Source: an uncultured Oscillibacter sp. (lineage in GTDB: Bacteria > Bacillota > Clostridia > Oscillospirales > Oscillospiraceae). From it: 64,000 nucleotides of DNA. The notes beneath the pieces are model-generated. The model did no database searches. It saw only the letters and a program-made list of their open reading frames with translations, and was not told where the DNA came from. Position numbers and translations under genes: made by a program. Of this stretch, positions 40,852-48,556 are shown one piece after another; the first letter of the stretch is position 1; each line of letters opens with the position of its first letter. The stretch lies in assembly GCA_900544615.1 (NCBI GenBank), contig UQVS01000012.1:1-64000 (forward strand). Direction: 5' to 3'.

Positions 40852-42435
40852 TTACAGCTGTTTACAGACCTCTTCCGCGCAGCGCATCCCGTCCGCCGCG
40901 GCGGAGAGAATGCCGCCGGCCCAACCACCGCCCTCCCCACAGGGGTACAGCCCCCGGACAGGGGACTGGCGGGCATCGTCCCGCAGCAGCCGCACGGGAG
41001 AGGAGCTACGGCTCTCCACGGCGGTAAGCACCGCGTCCGGCTGGTCGTAGCCTTTCAGCTTCCGTCCCAGAATGGGCAGCGCCTCCGCAATGGACGCCGC
41101 CACAAAGTCCGGCAGACAGTCCCAGAGGTTCGTCCATGTGACGCCGGGGCGGTAACTGGGGATGACCCGGCCCGGCCCGGTGGAGGGACGCTTCAGAAGA
41201 AAATCCTCCACCCGCTGGGCGGGGGCAAGGTAATTGCCCTGACCGGCCTGATAGGCGGCGGATTCCAGCCTGCGCTGGAACGCGATGCCCGCCAACGGGC
41301 CGTCGCCGCCGAAATCCTCCGGGGTCACGTTTACCAGCAAGGCCCCGTTGATGTTCTCCCTGTTCCGGGCAAATTCGCTCATGCCGTTGGTCACCACCCG
41401 GTGTTCCTCCGATGCGGCGGCAACCACTTCGCCGCCGGGACAGACGCAGAAGGAGAATACGCCCCGGCCATTGGGCAGATGGCAGCTCAATTTATAGGTG
41501 GACGCAGGCAGGCCGGGATGCCCTGCGTACTGTTTGTACTGGGCGGCGTCGCAGTCCGACTGCCGCTGCTCAATGCGGACGCCCACAGCGAAGGGCTTGG
41601 CCTCCATGGGAACGCCCCGGCGGTGCAGCATCTCAAAGGTGTCGCGGGCGGAGTGGCCGGGGCAGAGAATCAGATGGCGGCAGGGCAGAAAATCAGCGCC
41701 CTCCGGGCCGGTGACCGTGATGCCCTGCAAAGCGCCGTCCCGGATCTCAAGATCCGTCAGGCGATGCTCAAAGCGGATGTCCGCCCCCAGCGTCAGCAGC
41801 TCCTGCCGCAGATTTTTCAGGGCGATGTGGAGATAGTCCGTCCCCACATGGGGCTTGGCGTCATAGAGGATCTCCTCCGGCGCACCGCATTTTACCAGTT
41901 CCTCTAAAATAAAGCGGTGGCGGATGTCCTTGGTGCCGGTGTTCAGCTTGCCGTCGGAAAAAGCGCCGGCGCCGCCCTCGCCGAACTGGACGTTGCTGGT
42001 GAGATCCAGTTCCCCGGTGGCCCAGAACCGCTCCACATCGGCGGAACGCTCCTCCACTTTTCGCCCCCGCTCCAGCAGAATGGGTCTGGCTCCGGCGCGG
42101 GCCAGCACCAGCGCGGCAAACAGACCCGCAGGGCCAGCGCCTACCACCACCGGCGGCAGCTCCGGAGGGGAAACGGCCTCCGGCGGCTGGTAGGCGGGAC
42201 GGGGCGTCCCTCTGGAGATGTGCTTGTCCCGGCGGCGCAGCACGGCGGCTTCGTTGGCCACTTCGGCCTCCACGGTGTAGACCATGCGAACGCCTTCCCG
42301 CGCGTCAATGCTGCGGCGCAGAATATGCAGCGACAGCAGTGCGTTTTCCTGAATTCGCAGGATATGGAGCACCTCGGCGCGGAGCGCGGGAAGCCCGCCG
42401 CCGGGGGAGAGTTTCAGATTTTCAATACGCAGCAT
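40852..42435 (-). CDS. FAD-dependent dehydrogenase of the COG2509 family
   Basis: A 527-residue flavoprotein. An N-terminal 80-residue RNA-binding-like or ferredoxin-fold region (MLRIENLKLSPGGG...ILRRSIDARE) precedes the FAD-binding VVVGAGPAGLFAALVLARAG (about residue 95). Later motifs are FGEGGAGAFSDGKLNTG, ILCPGHSARDT and the C-terminal GLYPCGEGGGWAGGILSAAADG. The family is widespread and uncharacterised; it is annotated as an FAD-dependent dehydrogenase. The second ATG is chosen because GCGAGG lies just before it. No functional partner is adjacent. Confidence 0.88.
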   Translation of the reverse strand: MLRIENLKLSPGGGLPALRAEVLHILRIQENALLSLHILRRSIDAREGVRMVYTVEAEVANEAAVLRRRDKHISRGTPRPAYQPPEAVSPPELPPVVVGAGPAGLFAALVLARAGARPILLERGRKVEERSADVERFWATGELDLTSNVQFGEGGAGAFSDGKLNTGTKDIRHRFILEELVKCGAPEEILYDAKPHVGTDYLHIALKNLRQELLTLGADIRFEHRLTDLEIRDGALQGITVTGPEGADFLPCRHLILCPGHSARDTFEMLHRRGVPMEAKPFAVGVRIEQRQSDCDAAQYKQYAGHPGLPASTYKLSCHLPNGRGVFSFCVCPGGEVVAAASEEHRVVTNGMSEFARNRENINGALLVNVTPEDFGGDGPLAGIAFQRRLESAAYQAGQGNYLAPAQRVEDFLLKRPSTGPGRVIPSYRPGVTWTNLWDCLPDFVAASIAEALPILGRKLKGYDQPDAVLTAVESRSSSPVRLLRDDARQSPVRGLYPCGEGGGWAGGILSAAADGMRCAEEVCKQL

Positions 42436-42626
42436 AGGAAACCTCGCTTTCATTCTTCCTCATTGTAACATAGGCTTGCCGGAAGCGGTATGTTTTCTTT
42501 GCGCTGTTCACATCATTTTTAAAAATTTTTCAGGCAGTTTTAAGATTCCGGCCTTACACTACAGTCAAAGTTAAGGAAGTCCCAGCGGAACCCATTCAGG
42601 GAGCCGCTTCCAAGGAGGTTTGACTT

Positions 42627-44078
42627 ATGTATAACGACGAACAGAATTTGTATCATTACACCTATCGCAAGGACGGCACGGAGCCGGGGCAGCGCTATGA
42701 CGCAAAGCAGCCCAGCGTGGATGACCAGATCAACAGCTACCGCCAGCAGCAGGAGCAGCAGGCGTCTCAGCAGCCGCTGGAAAATCAGCCGCAGCCTCAA
42801 GGCGGTCAGAAGCCCCACAAGAGCGGTAAGAACCGCGTGGGCCTGAAGATCGCGTCTCTGGCGCTGGTGTGCGCCCTGCTGGGCGGTCTGGTAGGCGGCG
42901 GCACCGCCTATCTGGTGGGGAATCACTCCGGCAGCGACACTACAGAAGTGAATGTCTCCAACCGCAAGCCCACGGAGATTCAGGTCAAGACCGTGGACGG
43001 CAAGACCCCCATGACCGATGCGGAGCTGTATGCATCCAACGTCAACAGCGTGGTGGCTATCAACATCACCGCCACTTCTGAACCCAACTTTTTCGGACAG
43101 ACAACAGAGACTGCCGGCGCCGGTTCCGGCTTTATCCTGACCCCGGATGGCTACATTGTCACCAACTACCATGTGGTGGGCGATGCGGACACCGTGAAGG
43201 TCACCCTTTACAACGGTGATACCTATGACGCGCAGTATATCGGCGGCGATGAGGATTACGATATCGCCGTTATCAAGATCGACGCGGCAAACCTGCCCAA
43301 TTTGACGCTGGGCAACAGCGACAGTCTGAACGTGGGCGACCATGTGCTGGCCATCGGCAACCCGTTGGGCGACTTGACATTCTCCATGAGCGAGGGCATT
43401 GCATCCTCTGTAAATCGTACGATTGACGTGGAGGGTACGCCTTTCAACATGATTCAGGTGACTGCCGCCATCAACCCCGGCAACTCCGGCGGCCCGCTGT
43501 TCAATGAGTACGGCGAGGTGGTGGGTATTGTGTCCGCCAAGTATTCCAGCTATGCCAGCCAGAGCGTGGAAGGTCTGGGCTTCGCAATCCCCATCAACGA
43601 TGTGGCAGCCATGATTCAGGACATCATGACCAACGGCTATGTCAGCAATAAGGCATATCTGGGAATTACGCCAAATACCATGACCGAACAGATGGCTGCT
43701 CAGTATCGCTATGACGTGACCAAGGGCGTGTTCATCTGCTCCGTAGAAGAGGGAAGCGCCGCTGACAAGGCAGGCCTGAAGATGGGCGACGTCATCATGA
43801 AGGTGGACGGCACGGATGTGGATTCCTATCAGGATCTGGTGGCGCTGAAGAAGAAGTACTCCGCCGGGGATGAATCCACCTTCACCATCTACCGGGACGG
43901 CCAGCAGCAGGAGGTCTCTGTAACCTGGGGCGCTGTGCCTGCGGATCAGGCTACCGAGAACAGCAGTAGCCAGTCTCAGCAGAACCAGAATGACAGCAGC
44001 AATTCCAATAACGGCAGCAATGGCTACTACGCTAACCCGTGGGATATCTTCAACTACTACTTCGGCAATCAACGGTAA
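42627..44078 (+). CDS. htrA: HtrA/DegP-like serine protease with PDZ domain
   Basis: A 483-residue membrane-anchored protease. A disordered, Gln-rich cytoplasmic N-terminus (1-70) leads to one membrane helix (about 72-95). The trypsin-like domain has the full triad: His in TNYHVVGD, Asp in YDIAVIKID, and Ser in NPGNSGGPL. A PDZ domain follows (YLGITPNTM...VDSYQDLVALKKKY), and the tail is Ser/Asn-rich. It degrades misfolded exported proteins. The ATG follows AAGGAGG. Two strong terminators close the gene. It is monocistronic. Confidence 0.94.
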   Translation: MYNDEQNLYHYTYRKDGTEPGQRYDAKQPSVDDQINSYRQQQEQQASQQPLENQPQPQGGQKPHKSGKNRVGLKIASLALVCALLGGLVGGGTAYLVGNHSGSDTTEVNVSNRKPTEIQVKTVDGKTPMTDAELYASNVNSVVAINITATSEPNFFGQTTETAGAGSGFILTPDGYIVTNYHVVGDADTVKVTLYNGDTYDAQYIGGDEDYDIAVIKIDAANLPNLTLGNSDSLNVGDHVLAIGNPLGDLTFSMSEGIASSVNRTIDVEGTPFNMIQVTAAINPGNSGGPLFNEYGEVVGIVSAKYSSYASQSVEGLGFAIPINDVAAMIQDIMTNGYVSNKAYLGITPNTMTEQMAAQYRYDVTKGVFICSVEEGSAADKAGLKMGDVIMKVDGTDVDSYQDLVALKKKYSAGDESTFTIYRDGQQQEVSVTWGAVPADQATENSSSQSQQNQNDSSNSNNGSNGYYANPWDIFNYYFGNQR

Positions 44079-44095
44079 TAGCCGCTCCATCCAGA

Positions 44096-44131
44096 CGAAG
44101 CGCTGTGCAACGCACAGCGCTTCGCTTTTTT
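44096..44131 (+). terminator. Terminator of htrA
   Basis: A 13-bp perfect stem (44096-44108 with 44112-44124) with a 3-nt loop, followed by CTTTTTT. Confidence 0.92.
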
Positions 44132-44180
44132 GCGTCTGCCGGAAGTGCATGGGATTTTCCGGGGCTGGCGGAGGGAATGC

Positions 44181-44212
44181 AAAAAGCACACCGCATGGCG
44201 GTGTGCTTTTTG
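44181..44212. terminator. Second hairpin after htrA
   Basis: A 14-bp perfect inverted repeat (44181-44194 with 44198-44211) bounded by A5 and T5, 55 bp after the first terminator. It may be a backup or stop antisense transcripts. Confidence 0.8.
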
Positions 44213-44231
44213 CTGGGAATGGGAATATGAA

Positions 44232-44638
44232 AGGGGGGGTATGAAAATCAGACGGGGAAAATATGCGCTCTGTCAAAAAGATGCAGCGCTGGGGACACTC
44301 TGAGAAATTCGCATACCCAAACGCACACTTAACGAGTTCTTTACAAGTCATATCACAAAGTTATACGGAAATCAAGAGATACGGACGGTTTTATTTTACA
44401 AAATAAAAATTTCTAATAAAACGGGACATATTTTGGAATTTTCCATTTCCCTCGACAAATTCAGACAGAATAGCACCGCGGTCTTGTGTATGATACAAGT
44501 GCCCTTCGACCGGCAGAACGTGCAGACGCACAAGCGGCCATTCATGCGGAGAAAAATCTGCCGGCTGCGGGGGTTCCTTCCGCAGAGAGTGTTAAGAATT
44601 TGTTATGAATGCGGCCAACGCAAGAAAGGATTGTACTT
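44232..44638. other. AT-rich stretch without a gene
   Basis: No coding frame or RNA gene is recognised over about 400 bp. A TGTATGAT extended -10-like sequence (near 44488) could be the promoter for the small gene at 44639. The segment around 44330-44440 is notably AT-rich for this genome. Confidence 0.4.
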
Positions 44639-44803
44639 ATGGATGCACTGAGAAAAGAATATGTCCTCCTGTTCAATGCCCTGACGGACACGGAGGAGAC
44701 CCTGCGGCAGCTGTGTGCCGACCTGATTTCCGTTCAGCAGCGAGCTGAGGAACTGTTTCTGGAAGAACCGCCGGATCTGCTGCCCCCAGCGAAAAACGCC
44801 TGA
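44639..44803 (+). CDS. Small helical protein, paralogue of 47479
   Basis: A 54-residue protein, MDALRKEYVLLFNALTDTEE... ending in PPAKNA. It is almost entirely amphipathic helix and has the core (R/Q)xxEEL(F/Y)LxE shared with the 47-residue protein at 47479 (QQRAEELFLEE against QRQCEELYLSA). AAGAAAGGA precedes the ATG. It has no membrane segment or signal. It lies 80 bp before the endonuclease IV gene and may be co-transcribed with it. The function is unknown. Confidence 0.65.
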   Translation: MDALRKEYVLLFNALTDTEETLRQLCADLISVQQRAEELFLEEPPDLLPPAKNA

Positions 44804-44883
44804 GCGACGGATGTGCAAAATAGCACATGACAGCGGGTGCGATGTGTGGTATCCTGAAGAAAATACATTCTTTGGAGGAAACT

Positions 44884-45714
44884 ATGCTGCATATCGGCTG
44901 TCATCTGTCCTCGTCCAAAGGCTTTCTGGCCATGGGCCGGCAGGCATGGAAGCTGGGGGCGGATACTTTTCAGTTTTTTACCCGGAATCCGCGGGGAAGC
45001 AAAGCCAAAGAGCTGGACAGCGCCGATGCGGCGGCGCTGATGGCTCTGCTGGCGGAGCGGAACTTTGCGCCGGTCATTGCCCACGCGCCCTACACGCTGA
45101 ACCTTTGCAGCGCTGAGGAGAAAAACCGCACCTTTGCATGGGAGATCATGGCGGATGATCTCCGGCGTATGGAATATCTGCCCGGCCAGCTGTATAATTT
45201 CCACCCCGGCAGCCATGTGGGACAGGGGATGGAAACCGGCATTGCCTATATTGCCGATGCCCTGAACGCCATCCTGACGCCGGAGCAGTCCACCACCGTC
45301 CTGCTGGAAACCATGTCCGGCAAAGGCAGCGAGGTGGGCGGCCGGTTTGAAGAGCTGCGGGAAATTCTGGATCGGGTGGAGCTGTCCGACCGCATGGGTG
45401 TGTGTCTGGATACCTGCCATGTTTCCGATGCCGGATACGCGCTTGCGGAGGATCTGGACGGCGTTCTGATGGAGTTTGACCGCGTGATCGGCCTGAACCG
45501 GCTGAAGGCCATCCATCTCAATGACAGCCTGAATCCCTGCGGCGCACATAAGGACCGCCACGCCCGGATCGGAGAGGGCTGCATCGGATTGGAGGCTCTG
45601 CGCCGGGTGGTGAACCATCCGGCACTGAAAGACCTCCCCTTCTGTTTGGAAACACCGAACGAACTGCCCGGTTATGCCGCAGAGATCGCGCTGATGCGGA
45701 GTCTGGCGGAATAA
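44884..45714 (+). CDS. nfo: Endonuclease IV
   Basis: A 276-residue TIM-barrel AP endonuclease. Zinc-site motifs are HLSSSKG (residue 6), PVIAHAPYTLNL, YNFHPGSHVG, VLLETMSGKGSEVG, VCLDTCHVSDAGY, AIHLNDSLNPCGAHKDRHARIGEG and CLETPNE. It cleaves at abasic sites in base-excision repair. The start is the ATG after TTGGAGG; an upstream in-frame ATG lacks a ribosome site. A terminator follows before spoIIP. Confidence 0.96.
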   Translation: MLHIGCHLSSSKGFLAMGRQAWKLGADTFQFFTRNPRGSKAKELDSADAAALMALLAERNFAPVIAHAPYTLNLCSAEEKNRTFAWEIMADDLRRMEYLPGQLYNFHPGSHVGQGMETGIAYIADALNAILTPEQSTTVLLETMSGKGSEVGGRFEELREILDRVELSDRMGVCLDTCHVSDAGYALAEDLDGVLMEFDRVIGLNRLKAIHLNDSLNPCGAHKDRHARIGEGCIGLEALRRVVNHPALKDLPFCLETPNELPGYAAEIALMRSLAE

Positions 45715-45724
45715 AGCGGCGAGA

Positions 45725-45769
45725 ATGTCCCGGAGGAGAACCCATGGTTCCCTTCCGGGGCATTTTTTC
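45725..45769 (+). terminator. Terminator of nfo
   Basis: An imperfect stem (ATGTCCCGG-AGG paired with CCTT-CCGGGGCAT) followed by six T residues. The same kind of loop (GAACCCATGGTTC) recurs in the terminator at 61061. Confidence 0.8.
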
Positions 45770-45807
45770 CGTCTTGGCAGCATAGGTTGTCCCAAGAGGT
45801 GAAGAAC

Positions 45808-46965
45808 ATGAGACAAAGGAAGCTTCCCGCCCGCATTTCCCGGCGGCTGGGGGCGGCGCTGCTGGCAGGAGTCACCCTGTGGACTGTCAGCGTGACCGCT
45901 GGCAGTACGGATGCGGCAGGCGCGTGGCAGGCACTGAAACGGGAGATCCCCGTTGCCCTGCTGCGCTGGCAGCTGGGAGATCCCGGCCAATCGGACGGCC
46001 TGTCCGCGGCGGCGGTGTTGACGCTGAGCCAGTCGCCCCTGCTGTTTTCTGCCCGGCAGGAGATCGCCGGACTGCGGCAGCAGACGGAGGAAACGCCGGA
46101 AGAAACCGTGCCTGCGCCGGTGACGCAGCCGGTGCAGGAAGAGCCGCAGCCTGCGCCGGTCCCCGCCGGTACGGACAACGGCGTACCCGCCAAAACACTG
46201 GTGCCGACGGATCCCAGCGGCTATACCGTCTGCGGCCGGGTCTATATCAGCAATTCCACCAAGTACACCCTGACCGGCGAAGAACTTCTGAAGCCCTTTG
46301 CGGCGGAGCTGACTGGGGACGCGCCCCAGATCCTGATCCTGCACAGCCATGGCAGCGAGGGCTACACACCAGCGGAGGATGACGGCATCGTATGGTCCGG
46401 CAACTGCCGCACCACGGATTCCCGGTATAACGTGGTTCGCATGGGGGACGCCATGGCCGAGGTGTTCGGTGAGGCGGGGATCTCCGTGCTTCACGACCGG
46501 ACGCTGTATGACTATCCCGAATACGCCGGGTCTTACGACCGGTCTCTGACCGCCATTGACAGCTATCTCAAGGAATATCCCTCCATTCGGTTTGTGCTGG
46601 ATGTTCACCGGGACGCTATAGAAGCCGCCGACGGCGGTCAGGTAAAAGTCGTTTCGGAGATCGAAGGACAGGGGATCGCCGCCCAGCTGTCGCTGGTGGT
46701 GGGCAGCGACGGCGGCGGACTCAGCCACCCCAACTGGATGGAAAATCTCCGGCTGGCGGTAGCCATTCAGGAGCAGGCGCTGACGGATTATCCCACCTTG
46801 ATGCGGCCGCTGCTGCTGCGGAATTCCCGGTATAATCAGCACGCCACCACAGGCTCCCTGCTGGTGGAGGTGGGCACCGCCGGAAATGCCCCGGAGGAGG
46901 CGGAGCTGGCCGCCCGCCTGTTTGCCGCGGAAATGGTGACGGTATTGGAGGAGCGGAGCAAATAG
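45808..46965 (+). CDS. spoIIP: Stage II sporulation protein P
   Basis: A 385-residue SpoIIP. An N-terminal membrane helix (about 12-33) anchors it, then a Pro/Glu-rich linker (about 90-130) leads to the catalytic domain, which begins near ILILHSHGSEGYTP (zinc His) and includes NVVRMGDAMAEVFGEAGISVLHDRTLYDYPEY, VLDVHRDAI and the final NQHATTGSLLVEVGTAGNAPEEA. With SpoIID and SpoIIM it thins septal peptidoglycan and drives engulfment. The ATG after AGAGGTGA is preferred over an upstream TTG. Its presence indicates an endospore former. Confidence 0.94.
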   Translation: MRQRKLPARISRRLGAALLAGVTLWTVSVTAGSTDAAGAWQALKREIPVALLRWQLGDPGQSDGLSAAAVLTLSQSPLLFSARQEIAGLRQQTEETPEETVPAPVTQPVQEEPQPAPVPAGTDNGVPAKTLVPTDPSGYTVCGRVYISNSTKYTLTGEELLKPFAAELTGDAPQILILHSHGSEGYTPAEDDGIVWSGNCRTTDSRYNVVRMGDAMAEVFGEAGISVLHDRTLYDYPEYAGSYDRSLTAIDSYLKEYPSIRFVLDVHRDAIEAADGGQVKVVSEIEGQGIAAQLSLVVGSDGGGLSHPNWMENLRLAVAIQEQALTDYPTLMRPLLLRNSRYNQHATTGSLLVEVGTAGNAPEEAELAARLFAAEMVTVLEERSK

Positions 46966-46967
46966 AA

Positions 46968-46994
46968 AACCGTCCCGGCTGTGCCGGGACGGTT
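46968..46994 (+). terminator. Hairpin after spoIIP
   Basis: A 12-bp perfect stem (46968-46979 with 46983-46994) starts two bases after the stop codon; there is no T-run. A second hairpin at 47045-47074 (ACGAAAGA/TCTTTCGT) followed by TTTTT probably does the terminating. Confidence 0.7.
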
Positions 46995-47086
46995 GAGACT
47001 ACCGATAGAGGAAGAAAATCGGCGCGGCGGGAAGGAAGATAGTTACGAAAGAAACCCAGGAAGGGTGTCTTTCGTTTTTAATCATT

Positions 47087-47159
47087 AAGTTTTCTGCACT
47101 TAAAAAGCGCAGAAAACTTGGCGCGGCGTGTCGAAAAAATTTTTTCGACACGCTGCGCC
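47087..47159. repeat. Two back-to-back long hairpins
   Basis: 47087-47119 is an 11-bp perfect inverted repeat (AAGTTTTCTGC/GCAGAAAACTT). 47120-47159 is a 20-bp inverted repeat with a single mismatch and no loop (arm GGCGCGGCGTGTCGAAAAAA). They follow the stop of the leftward ribbon-helix-helix gene. Neither has a normal loop-plus-T-run form on that strand, although internal T-runs exist. Confidence 0.8.
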
Positions 47160-47178
47160 GGGACGGTTTTTGCAGCCG

Positions 47179-47367
47179 TTACGGCCGCTTTTCCTGCTGT
47201 TCCTGTTCCGCGAGGTCATCCAGCGCTGCCCGGACTGCCGCCACCACAAAGGCGGAAAATGTGCAGTCGGTACCCCGGATGGCGGCTTCCACCTCCTCCA
47301 GCATATCGTTGGGGAAGCGGACGGATTTGTTGCTGGTGGGGGGAACCTTTGGAATTTTGAACGCCAT
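47179..47367 (-). CDS. Ribbon-helix-helix-like small regulator
   Basis: A 62-residue protein. After MAFKIPKVPPTSNK comes a beta strand KSVRFPNDM and two helices (LEEVEAAIRG; TFSAFVVAAVRAALDDL), the order of an Arc/CopG-type ribbon-helix-helix DNA-binding domain. Such proteins bind palindromes as dimers of dimers and often repress their own genes. AGGTG precedes the second ATG, chosen as start. It is divergent from the small gene at 47479, and a perfect 8-bp palindrome lies in the shared promoter. The function is not known. Confidence 0.7.
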   Translation of the reverse strand: MAFKIPKVPPTSNKSVRFPNDMLEEVEAAIRGTDCTFSAFVVAAVRAALDDLAEQEQQEKRP

Positions 47368-47404
47368 GTCAAACACCTGCTTTACATTTCATAAGACAAG
47401 TGTA

Positions 47405-47433
47405 TTGCGTTTTGAACGATAATTATGTAATAT
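47405..47433 (+). promoter_or_regulatory. Promoter of the small gene at 47479
   Basis: TTGCGT (47405-47410), 17 bases, then TAATAT (47428-47433). It points to the 47-residue protein gene. Confidence 0.6.
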
Positions 47434-47436
47434 AGG

Positions 47437-47456
47437 TGTTGCACAAAAGTGCAACA
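47437..47456. promoter_or_regulatory. Palindromic operator candidate
   Basis: TGTTGCAC and GTGCAACA are perfect inverted 8-mers separated by AAAA, placed at the predicted start point of the plus-strand promoter and within the upstream region of the divergent ribbon-helix-helix gene, its likely binder. Confidence 0.5.
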
Positions 47457-47478
47457 AATGGGAAAGGGGTACTGAACT

Positions 47479-47622
47479 ATGCCTGACTACAAAGAGATGT
47501 ATCTCATCATGGCACGGGCCGCGGAAAAGGCCCAGCGGATCCTGATCGAAGCCCAGCGGCAGTGCGAGGAGCTGTATCTGTCCGCAGATGACGCCGAAAA
47601 GCCGGAGAACGGCAAGGAGTAA
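47479..47622 (+). CDS. Small helical protein, paralogue of 44639
   Basis: A 47-residue protein, MPDYKEMYLIMARAAEKAQR... It is one long amphipathic helix with QRQCEELYLSAD matching QQRAEELFLEE of the protein at 44639. GAAAGGGG precedes the ATG and a GC-rich terminator follows. I recall similar short proteins in related gut Clostridia, though I cannot name a family. It shares a divergent promoter region with the ribbon-helix-helix gene, hinting at joint regulation. Confidence 0.65.
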   Translation: MPDYKEMYLIMARAAEKAQRILIEAQRQCEELYLSADDAEKPENGKE

Positions 47623-47638
47623 GCAGAGCATACAGCAG

Positions 47639-47669
47639 CGCCCCGCAGCCTGATGCTGCGGGGCGTTTT
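47639..47669 (+). terminator. Terminator of the small gene
   Basis: An 11-bp perfect stem (47639-47649 with 47655-47665) with a 5-nt loop, followed by TTTTCC. Confidence 0.85.
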
Positions 47670-47683
47670 CCGTTGGAGCAGGC

Positions 47684-48283
47684 TTACAGGGCGGCGCGAA
47701 TGGCGGCCAGCAGCTCGTCGTAGGTTTCATAGGCGGGGATCTGGGGATAATCCGCCTTGATCTGGTCGGTGCTGCGGAACAGGAAACCGGCCTTGCTGGC
47801 CTGAATCATGCCCAGATCATTGTAGCTGTCGCCGCTGGCAATGGTGTCGTATCCAATGGACTGGAGCGCCTTCACCGTGGTGAGCTTGGACTGCTGGCAG
47901 CGCATTTTGAAGCCGGTGATCTCCCCGTCCGGGGCGACCTCCAGCGAATTGCAGAGAATCGTGGGCCAGCCCAACTTCTTCATCAAAGGCATGGCGAACT
48001 CCTCGAAGGTGTCGCTGAGGATCACCGTCTGAGTCTCTGCCCGCAATGCGTCCAGAAACGCTTTGGCGCCGGGCATGGGGTCGATCTTTGCAATCACATC
48101 CTGAATTTCCTTCAGCCCCAGCCCATGCTCCTTCAGAACGCTCAGCCGCCAGCGCATCAGCTTGTCATAATCCGGCTCGTCGCGGGTGGTGCGGCGCAGC
48201 TCCGGGATACCGCTGGCCTCCGCAAAGGCGATCCAGATCTCCGGCACCAGCACGCCCTCCATATCCAGACAAACGATATTCAT
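47684..48283 (-). CDS. thrH: ThrH-like HAD phosphatase (phosphoserine phosphatase/homoserine phosphotransferase)
   Basis: A 199-residue HAD-superfamily enzyme. Motif I is reduced to CLDMEGVLVPE (nucleophile Asp with DxEG rather than DxDG, as in ThrH), motif II is VILSDTFEEFA, the Lys is in the QSKLTTVKAL segment, and motif IV is ASGDSYNDLGMI. ThrH of Pseudomonas dephosphorylates phosphoserine and can transfer phosphate to homoserine. The start follows AGGAGGGA; an ATG seven codons earlier overlaps that ribosome site. It is monocistronic, close to the terminator of the preceding small gene. Confidence 0.9.
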   Translation of the reverse strand: MNIVCLDMEGVLVPEIWIAFAEASGIPELRRTTRDEPDYDKLMRWRLSVLKEHGLGLKEIQDVIAKIDPMPGAKAFLDALRAETQTVILSDTFEEFAMPLMKKLGWPTILCNSLEVAPDGEITGFKMRCQQSKLTTVKALQSIGYDTIASGDSYNDLGMIQASKAGFLFRSTDQIKADYPQIPAYETYDELLAAIRAAL

Positions 48284-48556
48284 AAGGATCCCTCCTGAGT
48301 TCATTTTGGAGTATTATAACATGAAGCAGCCTTTGCGGCAAGAGGGGAGCGCTTCCCGGAAATGCCGGGATGCATATTTGATGCTTTTCCGGGGAATTTG
48401 GCAGAGGAGACGAAATCCACCGCGCAAATTTTACATTTTTGCGTCTTTCCCTGCGAAGCGCACTGTGATAAAATCAACAGAGTAAACGATTATTTCATAA
48501 TGGGAGGAAATCGGCCTGTTTTCGGAGAAAGCGGGTGATCAAAGGAGAGGTTAAAG

